Both the position numbers and the translations under genes were made by a program. Below are positions 1 through 8,212 of a stretch of DNA of 39,386 nucleotides, in pieces (positions within the stretch are counted from its first letter, which is position 1; the number at the start of each line of letters is the position of its first letter). The notes under the pieces were generated by a model. The model worked only from the letters and a program-made list of their open reading frames with translations. It ran no database searches and was not told the origin of the DNA. The DNA is taken from assembly GCA_013285945.1 (NCBI GenBank), contig JABDGP010000026.1, positions 1-39,386 on the forward strand, in the 5' to 3' direction. The DNA comes from Bacteroidota bacterium. GTDB lineage: Bacteria > Bacteroidota > Bacteroidia > Cytophagales > Cyclobacteriaceae.

Positions 1-2
1 CG

Positions 3-2900
3 ACCAACTGTATCGTTTCAATTGTAGAAGATCCTGACAAAGAAAATATCTGGATTAGCACCACCGAAGGTTTTGTTTCCCGAGTTAATAAAACATCCTT
101 ATCCTCGGTCAATTTTAAACCAGGAAAAAAAACTGGACTCACGGGTGATGTTGTGATGAATATATTCTTTGACAGAAAAGGAAATTTATGGCTATGTGTT
201 TTAGAAAAAGGGTTGTATTCATATGATAAAAAGAAAAATACTTTTTCTCATGTCCTTTCTTTGAATGACACCTCTTCTTATTACAGAAATGAATTAAAAA
301 AAAAGTATGATTTTCATTGCAACAGCATTCAGGATATTGCCGAAAGCGAAAATGGTTTGTTCTGGCTGGCCACTTCAGATGGCTTGTATAAGTTTGATCC
401 CTCCACAAGAATAGCCCATTCCATAAGGGCTCAATCAATAACTTCCCCTGATCACATTTATGATCAATTATTTCAAGGCATAATCTATGGAAATGACGGA
501 GTATGGATGGGATCGAGATCAAGCGGACTTTGGCATTTCAATACAAAAACAGGAGTGTGGCAAAATTTTAAAATTAGTTCAAACTCGTCAGCTAACGTAA
601 ACATAATCCGCAGCCTGGCATGGAAAAGTGATACTCAGATATGGATAGCATCGAACGATGCCGGATTTGGTTTTTTTGACATTACCGAGCAAGCATTTCA
701 TTTTGAAGATCATAGAAGAACAGAGGTGGCCGAACAAATGATAAGAGATAAGGACGGAATCATTTGGTTTAGTACTATTAAGGGCCTTAATAAGTTTGAT
801 CCTAACCAAGAAATAGCCTTTAACAGGATTACCGTGGAGAAATCGGACAATGGGTCATTTTATGTAACCCGTGGTTATTATTTCGATCATAAAAAGAACA
901 AGCTGTTCATTGGGACAATCTGGGCAGACGGTCTTCACATTATTAGTAAATCCACAAATAAAACTACTATAGTAAAGTTTCCAATAAACCATAATGAGCT
1001 TAACCAATTTTGGATAACTGACATTTTAAATGACTCAGAGGATAATCTCTGGGTATTAACTCGCGACGATCTCTTTATATGCAACAAAGAAACTAATGAG
1101 TTGGTATCTTTTACGAAAAGCCATCAAAGAGATAGTCACTTTTTTTCTATGCTTTATGAATCTTCAAATGGCACCATTTGGATTGGCTCACACCGCGACG
1201 GGTTGTTCAAACTAAATCGTTCCGATGGATCAATGATTCAATTCCGGCATATTAATGATCCAAATTCAATTCTTGCGGGCACTATTAGAAGCATCAGCGA
1301 AAATAAGAATGGGGACTTGTATATAGGAACTAACAATGGTCTTAGTGTATTCAGATTGAAGACCGAACGGTTTGTTAATTATCAATATAAGAATGTGACT
1401 AACGCCGTGCCTACAAACAATATTAGCGGGTCTACGGTTACTTCTAATCACAAAATATGGCTTTCGACCTTAGGATCTGGGCTTCTTCAGTGCGACGAGG
1501 TTGACGGAAAAATTTCTTTCACCAGAATTAATTCCAATGGGATTAAAAGCGATTTTATTTACTCGATAACTACTGGAAAAAAAGGAAAAACGTGGATACT
1601 AACTCAAACCAATATTATTGCACTTGACGAAAACGGAAATGTCATTTACAAGCAATCAATTAAGACACCAAGAGATGTTAGAAAAATCTGGGTTGATCCG
1701 TACACTGACATCGTTTACTTTGATGGGTATGGAGGGTATTACACGCTTGATCAAAAAGCCATTCTTAAAAAGGCGCCTGTGCCATCCATTGCAATAACAT
1801 CATTTAAGATCCTTGATAAGGAGGTCCCATTGAAATTTGACAGTCGTGATAGTGCATATCTTGATTTAAATTTTAAAGAGAATTTCTTTTCATTCGATTT
1901 GGCGGTTCTTGATTTCAAAGCTCCAACCTTAAACAGGTATAGCCATTACCTTGAAAATCTTGATGAAGGATGGGTACTAAATAATGAAAGCAACCATATC
2001 ACGTATACCAATGTCCCTCCCGGCGATTACAATTTTAAATTTCAGGGAACAAATTCATTTGGAGAGTCTACGAAATTAAATACAGTTCATATCCACATTT
2101 CAACTCCCTTTTGGTCGTCTTGGTGGTTTCGGTCTGTAAGCTCAATAATTATTATCCTGGCCGGTCTTAGTTATTACAAAGCCCGAACAAATCGTAACCG
2201 GCAAATTGAACTTCTTAAATCTGAATATTACAGGAAAGTTTCTGAGGCTCAACTTATAAGCCTTCGTGCCCAGATGAACCCTCACTTCCTATTCAATTGT
2301 CTGGCTTCAATCAACAATTATATTTTAAAATCAGAGAAAAAATTGGCATCAGAATATATTACCAAGTTTGCCAAACTTATACGACTGCTTTTAGAGAACT
2401 CTAGTGAAACGAAAATTCCGTTGACGAAGGAATTGGATTACATGAAGCTCTATCTGGAGATGGAGTCCATGAGATTTGATCATGGGTTTAACTTTAAAAT
2501 AATTGTGGACGAAAAACTTGAAGTCCATAACTTGAAAATCATCTCATTAGCCGTGCAGCCATTTGTTGAGAACGCAATTCGTCACGGACTTCTGAATAAA
2601 AAAACGAAAGGTAGTGTGACTGTTAGTTATACCAAAGGAATTGAGGGTTTTATGAGATGTACTATTGAAGATGATGGAGTCGGCAGAGCTACCACGGCCG
2701 AATTGAAATCAAATTTTGAGACTTCGAGAAAATCTTTCGGGGTAAAAATAACTTCTGAACGCCTTGAGATGCTAAAAGGGAAAGTTGAAATTATTGATTT
2801 GAAGAATGAAAAAAATGAACCGTGTGGCACCCGGGTTTTGCTGGATATGCCTATAATTCAAAACTATGGAAACGAGTTGACGCTGACCAGTGAAGTTTAG
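3..2900 (+). CDS. Propeller sensor histidine kinase, LytS/His_kinase type (5'-truncated)
   Basis: The reading frame is open from the window edge, so the N-terminus is missing. The periplasmic part shows repeated two-component-regulator propeller blades, seen as recurring W(I/L)xT/GT..GL motifs such as FWLATSDGLYKFD and IWIGSHRDGLFKL. A Y_Y_Y domain (about 1780-2100) and one membrane segment (about 2110-2180) follow. The cytoplasmic part has the His_kinase box LRAQMNPHFLFN, with the phosphoacceptor His at 2283-2285, and an HATPase_c domain with FVENAIRHG and DDGVGR. Kinases of this family usually signal to LytTR response regulators, and none follows here. The next gene, 52 bp away on the same strand, encodes a globin. 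The ligand is unknown. The family call is firm; the signal is not. Confidence 0.93.
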   Translation, partial: TNCIVSIVEDPDKENIWISTTEGFVSRVNKTSLSSVNFKPGKKTGLTGDVVMNIFFDRKGNLWLCVLEKGLYSYDKKKNTFSHVLSLNDTSSYYRNELKKKYDFHCNSIQDIAESENGLFWLATSDGLYKFDPSTRIAHSIRAQSITSPDHIYDQLFQGIIYGNDGVWMGSRSSGLWHFNTKTGVWQNFKISSNSSANVNIIRSLAWKSDTQIWIASNDAGFGFFDITEQAFHFEDHRRTEVAEQMIRDKDGIIWFSTIKGLNKFDPNQEIAFNRITVEKSDNGSFYVTRGYYFDHKKNKLFIGTIWADGLHIISKSTNKTTIVKFPINHNELNQFWITDILNDSEDNLWVLTRDDLFICNKETNELVSFTKSHQRDSHFFSMLYESSNGTIWIGSHRDGLFKLNRSDGSMIQFRHINDPNSILAGTIRSISENKNGDLYIGTNNGLSVFRLKTERFVNYQYKNVTNAVPTNNISGSTVTSNHKIWLSTLGSGLLQCDEVDGKISFTRINSNGIKSDFIYSITTGKKGKTWILTQTNIIALDENGNVIYKQSIKTPRDVRKIWVDPYTDIVYFDGYGGYYTLDQKAILKKAPVPSIAITSFKILDKEVPLKFDSRDSAYLDLNFKENFFSFDLAVLDFKAPTLNRYSHYLENLDEGWVLNNESNHITYTNVPPGDYNFKFQGTNSFGESTKLNTVHIHISTPFWSSWWFRSVSSIIIILAGLSYYKARTNRNRQIELLKSEYYRKVSEAQLISLRAQMNPHFLFNCLASINNYILKSEKKLASEYITKFAKLIRLLLENSSETKIPLTKELDYMKLYLEMESMRFDHGFNFKIIVDEKLEVHNLKIISLAVQPFVENAIRHGLLNKKTKGSVTVSYTKGIEGFMRCTIEDDGVGRATTAELKSNFETSRKSFGVKITSERLEMLKGKVEIIDLKNEKNEPCGTRVLLDMPIIQNYGNELTLTSEV

Positions 2901-2952
2901 GATTCAAAAGTCATTAAGCTAATAATTTATTTTAATGTAACCATTTAAGCTG

Positions 2953-3399
2953 ATGAGAGAACAACAGGTGTTATTGTTAAAAAAATCGTTTGAAAAGATA
3001 CTCGCAATTCGCGAACAAGTAACCGAACTTTTTTATGATCATTTATTTCTTGCCAATCCCGGCCTTAGGTCCATGTTTAGAAATAACATGGCAGATCAGG
3101 GGGAAAAATTAATAACCACACTTGAATATGTGATTTCCCATTTTAAGCTTTTACCCAACGGTGATTATCAATTGGAGCACTCATTAAAAAAATCATTAAT
3201 GAATTTAGGAAACGATCACAAGGTCGTGTACGGAGTAAAATCTGCCCATTACAATAAATTAGAAGACTCACTTCTTTGGACATTAGAATTAGCTCTTGGC
3301 TCTGATTTTACGGTAGAAGTTCGCCAATCTTGGAGAGAGGCGTATTCAGAAATCGTGAAATATATGATTGAAGGAGCAAATGCTGAAACCTCCTCTTAA
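2953..3399 (+). CDS. Single-domain globin 1
   Basis: This 148-residue protein resembles the globin domain of flavohemoglobin and Vitreoscilla hemoglobin, without a reductase domain. Against E. coli Hmp, the B10 Tyr is Tyr28, the CD1 Phe is Phe42, the E7 Gln is Gln49 and the proximal F8 His is His89. A Tyr at about 100 corresponds to Hmp Tyr95, but there is one extra residue between His89 and this Tyr compared with the other two globins here, so this copy is the most divergent. A Tyr/Gln distal pair in this class goes with tight O2 binding or NO chemistry. The gene lies 52 bp after the propeller kinase and converges on globin 2 with 24 bp between the stops. A partnership with the kinase is inferred from gene order only. 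Confidence 0.9.
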   Translation: MREQQVLLLKKSFEKILAIREQVTELFYDHLFLANPGLRSMFRNNMADQGEKLITTLEYVISHFKLLPNGDYQLEHSLKKSLMNLGNDHKVVYGVKSAHYNKLEDSLLWTLELALGSDFTVEVRQSWREAYSEIVKYMIEGANAETSS

Positions 3400-3423
3400 C
3401 AGAGCCAACTTGGGGTTGTCATC

Positions 3424-3834
3424 CTAATGCCTTGCAGCTTCAATCATAGTATTAGAAAGGATGGTATAAACATCTATCCAGGCCTCCTTCAATTCCTCAG
3501 TCCAAGCTGCACCTAAGGCCTTCTCTAGCGTCCATAGAAGTGCAATACCGACAGTGGCATAATGTTCAGGTGCAACCTTATAATTAGCATGACGCTGCCC
3601 GAGAGCTTTCACGTCATTTTCAACTTCATGCAGGTTGTGTAGTTTATGAACTACAAGTGTGATTAGCGCCACAAGTTTGCGGGATTGTGAATCAAGATCG
3701 CCCTTAAAAAGTTGTCTCAACGATGGGTCGAGCTCGAAAAGGCGATCGTAAAAAATCTTACCTGTCTCCTGAGTGTTTAGAATAACGAAATCCCAAGAGC
3801 TCTCAATTAATTCAATTTGCCGGTGAGTCATCAT
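3424..3834 (-). CDS. Single-domain globin 2
   Basis: This 136-residue stand-alone globin keeps the flavohemoglobin-type heme pocket: Tyr29 (B10), Phe43 (CD1), Gln50 (E7), proximal His82 (F8) and Tyr92. It aligns without gaps to globin 3 at 9204-9614 (29 of the first 50 positions identical by hand count), so the two are close paralogues. No reductase domain and no signal peptide are seen, so it should be cytoplasmic. The gene starts 32 bp after the stop of a PAS histidine kinase on the same strand and is probably cotranscribed with it. Two ATG codons stand in tandem at the start (3834 and 3831). It could serve as a sensor subunit, an O2 buffer or part of NO detoxification. Confidence 0.92.
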   Translation of the reverse strand: MMTHRQIELIESSWDFVILNTQETGKIFYDRLFELDPSLRQLFKGDLDSQSRKLVALITLVVHKLHNLHEVENDVKALGQRHANYKVAPEHYATVGIALLWTLEKALGAAWTEELKEAWIDVYTILSNTMIEAARH

Positions 3835-3866
3835 AATTATTTATAGTTTATTATTAAATAGAAGTA

Positions 3867-5000
3867 CTAGAGTATTGCAATCTTTTTGTGGAAATCAATT
3901 TCATTTCTAAATAAATTGGGAATGATCAAAAGGAACGTTGTGCCTGAATTTATAGTGGATTCAAACGTGATGAGCCCTTTAAGTCTTTCAACCATGGATT
4001 TTACTATATACAAGCCAAGTCCTGTACCTGTAGATCGAGTGGTTGCCCTGTAAAACATTTCCCAAACTCTATCTTTACATAACCATTCAATCCCGATTCC
4101 ATTATCTTTCAATTGAACCGCAACATGGCTGGAATATACTCTAACATCAATTTTTAGAAAAGAATCGGTTTGACAAGGATCAGAATACTTAAAAGCATTT
4201 GAAATTAAGTTTCTTAAAATGGTTTTCATTCGAACTGCATCGGTAGAGAAGGCTCGATCCTGTTTTATTTTGAGAATAACCTGTACAAAATGCTCTTGCT
4301 CTTTAAATTCGTTTACAATTGGTTGAATCTCTTGCTCAAAAGAAAAATCGGATAGATTTACCTCTGATTTATTATTATAGGTGACGGAGATCAGTTCCTT
4401 TAATAAAACATCCATACGGATGACTTTGTCTTCAATCATTTGCAGGTAAATACCAACTGAATCCACAGAGGTTTCTCTTTTTGCCAAATGAGTCAACCCC
4501 ATAATTGTAGTCAGTGGTGACCGCAGATCATGAGATGCATGGTATGTGAAGTTGTCAAGTTCCCCATTTAACTTTTGAAGTTCGAGCATTTGCAAATGTT
4601 GCTCCGTAATATCAATAAGAATGCCTTCAACAAAACCATCTAAACTAGAATAGCGTGCATGAACAGCCGCCCATCGATTAATTTTATTTTCGCAATGATT
4701 GACTTGAAATTTAAAGTCTTCAATCTTTTTATTATTGATAAGTCGAAGGTAAAATTCTTCAAACTGGTTGGGGCATAAAAATATGCTTTCAAGGTTTGTC
4801 TTCGTGTCATGTTGAATTCCGACAATTTCAGCTGCTTTATGATTCCATGAGGTTAGCTTTGGAGTTGAAATTTTAAATTTAAACGTTCCGACAAAAGGGT
4901 TTTCAAAAACAGTTACGTACTCATTTTTGTCACCAGCCATCATCTGATTCAGAGATACGACCTCATTTAATGGGAGCATTTTCATATTCTCTAATTTCAT
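3867..5000 (-). CDS. Cytoplasmic PAS-domain sensor histidine kinase
   Basis: The protein has no transmembrane segment. A PAS-like domain covers about residues 28-135 and ends in the usual DITEQ linker. The HisKA box is ASHDLRSPLT with the phosphoacceptor at His157. The HATPase_c domain has an N box (LRNLISNAFKYSD), a G1 box (DNGIGIE), an F box (MFYRAT) and a G2 box (STGTGLGLYIVK). The ATG at 5000 is preferred to an in-frame TTG at 5009. No receiver domain or response regulator is adjacent. Globin 2 follows after 32 bp on the same strand. A YfiR-like gene lies 181 bp upstream and also runs on the minus strand. The PAS domain shows no obvious heme or flavin ligand motif by eye, so the adjacent globin is an appealing source of the signal, but that is inference. 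Confidence 0.93.
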   Translation of the reverse strand: MKLENMKMLPLNEVVSLNQMMAGDKNEYVTVFENPFVGTFKFKISTPKLTSWNHKAAEIVGIQHDTKTNLESIFLCPNQFEEFYLRLINNKKIEDFKFQVNHCENKINRWAAVHARYSSLDGFVEGILIDITEQHLQMLELQKLNGELDNFTYHASHDLRSPLTTIMGLTHLAKRETSVDSVGIYLQMIEDKVIRMDVLLKELISVTYNNKSEVNLSDFSFEQEIQPIVNEFKEQEHFVQVILKIKQDRAFSTDAVRMKTILRNLISNAFKYSDPCQTDSFLKIDVRVYSSHVAVQLKDNGIGIEWLCKDRVWEMFYRATTRSTGTGLGLYIVKSMVERLKGLITFESTINSGTTFLLIIPNLFRNEIDFHKKIAIL

Positions 5001-5181
5001 TCTTACCAATTACAGAGAGCCTACACTGAGAGAATTCACTCGGCCAAACAAAACTAATTGCATAATTCACTCTGCAGAGAGCGAGTTATCATTCTGGATG
5101 ATTTAGTTAGCAGGAGTGGCATTCCATCTATTAACTAGAGATGAATGATTCGAAATCGAAGTGACCATGTGCTATTTTGGA

Positions 5182-5712
5182 CTACTCTACAACCATACCA
5201 AGCGATTTAATATTACCCGGAACCTTTATGCCCCGAGCTTCGATAGCATGTGAATTTATCTCGAATCGAAGCTTACCATCAATTTTCACAAAACTCAAAC
5301 CACTGCCCTTCTTTGCCAAGCCATCTCCATCTGAAATGATAAGCATTGCATTTGAGGGTAATTTTGAAATAATTGAGCTTAATAATTGAGATCTCTCTGA
5401 CGGTAGGAATAAGATATGGCAATCCTCTATTTTGTCTACTGAATCAAACTCCTTTATAAGAATTTTTTGTATGCCAACGCTTTTGTCTAATGCCACTTTT
5501 TGAAGCTCAAGTGAGAGCAGAGGGCAGTCTAACACTCCGATAAGAAAGATTCCATCGCCTTTGGGTTCGGGCCATTTTATTGATTTGGCAAAACTATAAA
5601 TAAAGACAGAGTAGACCTTGGTGTTTAATTGTGCCTCGCACGTGGCTCTGCCTCCAATAAGAAAAAGGATAAGCACTATGCAGTTTCTTTTAATCAGACT
5701 TGAATTGATCAT
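5182..5712 (-). CDS. YfiR/DUF4154-like periplasmic protein
   Basis: The 176-residue protein begins with a signal peptide (MINSSLIKRNCIVLILFLIGG, cleavage near Ala27). It continues with the pattern of the YfiR/HmsC-like (DUF4154) family: VYSVFIYSFAKSIKWPEP near the N-terminus, a central FLPSERS strand and a C-terminal KLRFEINSHAIEARGIKVPGN. YfiR of Pseudomonas is a periplasmic inhibitor of a membrane diguanylate cyclase and is relieved by the OmpA-like lipoprotein YfiB. Here the upstream gene, ending 11 bp away, is an OmpA-domain protein, which mirrors YfiB-YfiR, but no GGDEF protein is present. The ATG at 5712 is chosen because a longer frame back to 5811 overlaps the upstream gene and would bury the signal peptide. 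Confidence 0.82.
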   Translation of the reverse strand: MINSSLIKRNCIVLILFLIGGRATCEAQLNTKVYSVFIYSFAKSIKWPEPKGDGIFLIGVLDCPLLSLELQKVALDKSVGIQKILIKEFDSVDKIEDCHILFLPSERSQLLSSIISKLPSNAMLIISDGDGLAKKGSGLSFVKIDGKLRFEINSHAIEARGIKVPGNIKSLGMVVE

Positions 5713-5723
5713 GGTGTAATACG

Positions 5724-6893
5724 TTAATTCTCGACTATCTCTACTTCGACACGAACATTCCTTCTCGCATTCAATCCATCTTTCTTGTAAAGAGGACGCT
5801 TGCCTCCCCATGACTTAACTTCAATCCTGTCTCCGGTAATGCCATTTGAAACCAAATAATCATGTATTGCAGTCGCCCTGTCATAGGCAAGTTTTTTGGC
5901 CGAACCTAAACTTGATTGAGAGTCTTTGGTTATAGAAAATAAGTTATTGCTTGGCCCCGGCCGTATGATCTTTCCGAAAAAATTCCCGTTGGTATGGCCG
6001 TGAAGTCTGATTTTGTATTTGAGGTTTCCCTTCATCATAGCAAGCAACTCGTTCAATTCGAATTTTGATTCAGGCCGCATTATTGAGGCATCATTATAAA
6101 AATACACGTCATATAAGCTCCTGATATCACCTTTTTGATATTGCGTCAATTCAAAATTGATAACGAGTGACGAGCCTATGTCCTTTACAAAGTCTGCTGT
6201 AGAATCAGTTAAAGGGCTCTTCCCAATAATTTCGTGCTGCACCTTACGATACCCTAAAACATCGCATATAAGAATAAGCTTTCCCGAATTGTTATTTGGG
6301 TCTGGCAAATTTAGATAGGCATTGCCCTGAACTTCAGAAATCAGATGCTCCTTATCCGGGTTAATGACTTTGACTTTTCCATCCACCACTCTGTCATTTG
6401 TCGAATTATACAGGCTGAGAAATATTTCAATTGGTTCTTGTATTTCAGCTTCGGAATCTGCGCTGGTATTTGCTACCGACAATACTTCTTGTTTGTGCAA
6501 GAGGATTGATGTATCAGTTTTTAATAAAATAGGTTCATTTTGAACCGTCTGATCTGATTCAATAGTTTCTTCATTCCTCTCATCAATATATTTTACCCAC
6601 GCGTCCCAGAACTCAGGGTTTTGCCGCAGCATTGCAGCCCGTCTTATAGAAACGAATTTATCCTGACTTATAAGAGTATAGACATAGTATATCCCCTTGG
6701 ATTTAAGGTGACCTAATGATGCTATCGTTTTCTGTTGATTTAACTTAGCGCAATATTTAACAGCATTGCTCTCTACTGCAAATGCCCCTACTATCAGATA
6801 GTAGCCAGCTTCAAGTTTAGCCTCTTGAGGTTGGCTATAACAATAACTGAACGATCTGCACACTACTAAGACAACTAGCGAAAGTATTCTCAT
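5724..6893 (-). CDS. SPOR-like/OmpA-family envelope protein
   Basis: The 389-residue exported protein starts with a signal peptide (MRILSLVVLVVCRSFSYCYS). Residues about 28-100 resemble a SPOR domain (GYYLIVGAFAVESNAVKYC), which in known proteins binds denuded peptidoglycan. A low-complexity linker rich in Glu, Ser and Thr follows, then a domain of about 100 residues I do not recognise. The C-terminal 130 residues form an OmpA-type peptidoglycan-binding domain with LHGHTNG, AYDRATAIHDYLVSNGI, a WGGKRP turn and NARRNVRVEVEI. The usual Asp after HT is Asn here. The gene is followed after 11 bp by the YfiR-like gene. It probably tethers a sensor to the cell wall; the exact role is unknown. Confidence 0.85.
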   Translation of the reverse strand: MRILSLVVLVVCRSFSYCYSQPQEAKLEAGYYLIVGAFAVESNAVKYCAKLNQQKTIASLGHLKSKGIYYVYTLISQDKFVSIRRAAMLRQNPEFWDAWVKYIDERNEETIESDQTVQNEPILLKTDTSILLHKQEVLSVANTSADSEAEIQEPIEIFLSLYNSTNDRVVDGKVKVINPDKEHLISEVQGNAYLNLPDPNNNSGKLILICDVLGYRKVQHEIIGKSPLTDSTADFVKDIGSSLVINFELTQYQKGDIRSLYDVYFYNDASIMRPESKFELNELLAMMKGNLKYKIRLHGHTNGNFFGKIIRPGPSNNLFSITKDSQSSLGSAKKLAYDRATAIHDYLVSNGITGDRIEVKSWGGKRPLYKKDGLNARRNVRVEVEIVEN

Positions 6894-7225
6894 AATATCT
6901 ACAACAAAACGGGGATTTGCATACCAGATTTTAAAATTTCAGGTACTATCAGGCACAAAATAGAGCTCTTATAAATTATGATTTCAGACAAAAGAGCATA
7001 CAGGTGTTATTGGTTATTGCGCCTCAGTATTTATTTATTATCGAGCAAAAGGCATGGTCACACTTTGACCGTCTATTAATCTGTCAAAATTGATTAATAG
7101 CTGAGGCTATCATTTTAATAACTACTATGTAGCCGTCAATAAATTCAAATCTTAGGCTTCCGTTTTTTTCGTAGAATTAACTGGTTATTACTAAACGAAT
7201 TTCATTTAAGTAAAATTTATTGCAT
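6894..7225. promoter_or_regulatory. Divergent intergenic region with nested inverted repeats
   Basis: This 332-bp gap lies between the divergent OmpA-like gene and the small lipoprotein gene. No convincing gene was found in it. It contains an outer perfect repeat GCCTCAG (7021-7027) / CTGAGGC (7101-7107). Inside that are GGTCA (7056-7060) / TGACC (7066-7070) and a perfect 9-bp repeat CTATTAATC (7073-7081) / GATTAATAG (7092-7100). GGCTA (7105-7109) / TAGCC (7130-7134) offers an alternative pairing. A run of seven T follows at about 7162. It may hold operators for both directions or a structured leader. No -33/-7 promoter could be assigned with confidence. Confidence 0.5.
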
Positions 7226-7378
7226 ATGAAAAATCCATCACAAGAAAGAAACTTCTGCAAGGCATTGTCAACACTAATACTAACCTGTCTTTTTGTCTCA
7301 ATGATCTGCGGATGCTCTTATAAGACTTGCCCAACTTATAGTAAAGCAAATAGGTCAGAAAAAACTCGTTTAAGATGA
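7226..7378 (+). CDS. Tiny CPTY-motif lipoprotein
   Basis: This 50-residue protein has a charged N-terminus, a hydrophobic stretch (LSTLILTCLFVSMI) and a lipobox-like CGC ending near Cys30. The short polar tail contains CPTY, five residues after the putative lipidated Cys. A second small lipoprotein at 16274 has the same layout (SSC followed by RCPTY). The stop codon overlaps the start of a 37-residue membrane peptide in an ATGA arrangement, which supports both being real. The function is unknown. The very short length keeps confidence moderate. Confidence 0.6.
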   Translation: MKNPSQERNFCKALSTLILTCLFVSMICGCSYKTCPTYSKANRSEKTRLR

Positions 7379-7488
7379 ACCTGACAATCACGCAAACTCT
7401 TTTGCTGGCATTAGCAACAAGCATAGGAGTAATCGGGGTCTCGGCACTTATGCTCCGAGTACTATGGCGGATATTGAGGAAACTATGA
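7375..7488 (+). CDS. 37-residue single-pass membrane peptide
   Basis: The start codon overlaps the stop of the CPTY lipoprotein gene (ATGA at 7375-7378), which suggests translational coupling. The peptide is almost wholly one hydrophobic helix (LLLALATSIGVIGVSALML) followed by a basic tail (RVLWRILRKL), the layout of a small inner-membrane subunit or toxin-like peptide. No family is recognised. Another ATGA at 7485-7488 opens a further 30-codon frame, judged too weak to list as a gene. Confidence 0.45.
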   Translation: MNLTITQTLLLALATSIGVIGVSALMLRVLWRILRKL

Positions 7489-7604
7489 AGCCCTTTTCAT
7501 TTGAATTGTCTTCCGTAATAAACAAACACCGATCTCTACTAAATAAAAATGCCATTTTAATAATTCGGGCAAAATAGTACCGCGCACCTGTCGATTTTGC
7601 AGGC

Positions 7605-8135
7605 ATGAAAAAAAATGCAAGGGTATTGGTGATCATTTTTCTCTTATGGCCAAGTAGCTTGATCGGGCAAATGATGGAGGGCACAACTGTGAGCTTCTGC
7701 AATGCAATAGAGATGAAAATTCCAGTTTCAAAACGGCTAAGCCGCAATCAAACAGAGAAAAAATTAAACGCTCCTTTCAACATAATAATATCAGAGGGGG
7801 TTTCATTAAAAGACAAATGTAAAATTGTAGTGGGCATCTTAAATCACGAATTCCCGAAGCAAGACAATGGAGTTGCCTTTTGGAAACTAGTTGATTCATC
7901 ATTTTACAATGCAAAAAAATCAATCACTATCAGGAGTGGTCTTTATCGCAAGAACGGGGAGCCCTTATATTTCATAAAATATAAATCCTCAACCGAAAAG
8001 CCGTACTTCAGATTATTATTCTTTTCGAATTTAAAAGGCAAAATCTTGTATGGAATATACGAAAGTCAAAACCCTGACTTAGAGAAATGGGACACCGCAT
8101 CAACTAACATTCTCAAGTCGGTTACATTGCTTTGA
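7605..8135 (+). CDS. Secreted protein of unknown function
   Basis: The 176-residue protein has a clear signal peptide (MKKNARVLVIIFLLWPSSLIG, cleaved before QMMEG). The mature part alternates beta-like segments with a few aromatic patches (SGLYRKNGEPLYFIKYK, YFRLLFFSN) and ends in ILKSVTLL. I do not recognise the family. The gene lies 116 bp after the small membrane peptide and 77 bp before the GAF-domain gene, all on the plus strand, so it may belong to the same transcription unit. No catalytic motif or metal ligand set stands out. Confidence 0.8.
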   Translation: MKKNARVLVIIFLLWPSSLIGQMMEGTTVSFCNAIEMKIPVSKRLSRNQTEKKLNAPFNIIISEGVSLKDKCKIVVGILNHEFPKQDNGVAFWKLVDSSFYNAKKSITIRSGLYRKNGEPLYFIKYKSSTEKPYFRLLFFSNLKGKILYGIYESQNPDLEKWDTASTNILKSVTLL

Positions 8136-8212
8136 CCTGCAATTTTTACTCTACCGGAACTATTTAAACTAAACAAGAAGAAAGTAATAGCACTCATATC
8201 TTAATAATTCAG

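Noticed and set aside
5070..5079. Perfect 10-bp palindrome CTCTGCAGAG upstream of the PAS kinase
   Set aside because: It is short and isolated, with no second copy nearby; too little evidence for an operator.
7485..7577. 30-codon frame starting in an ATGA overlap after the small membrane peptide
   Set aside because: It has no signal, membrane or family feature and could be chance; it is mentioned only as part of the micro-ORF chain finding.
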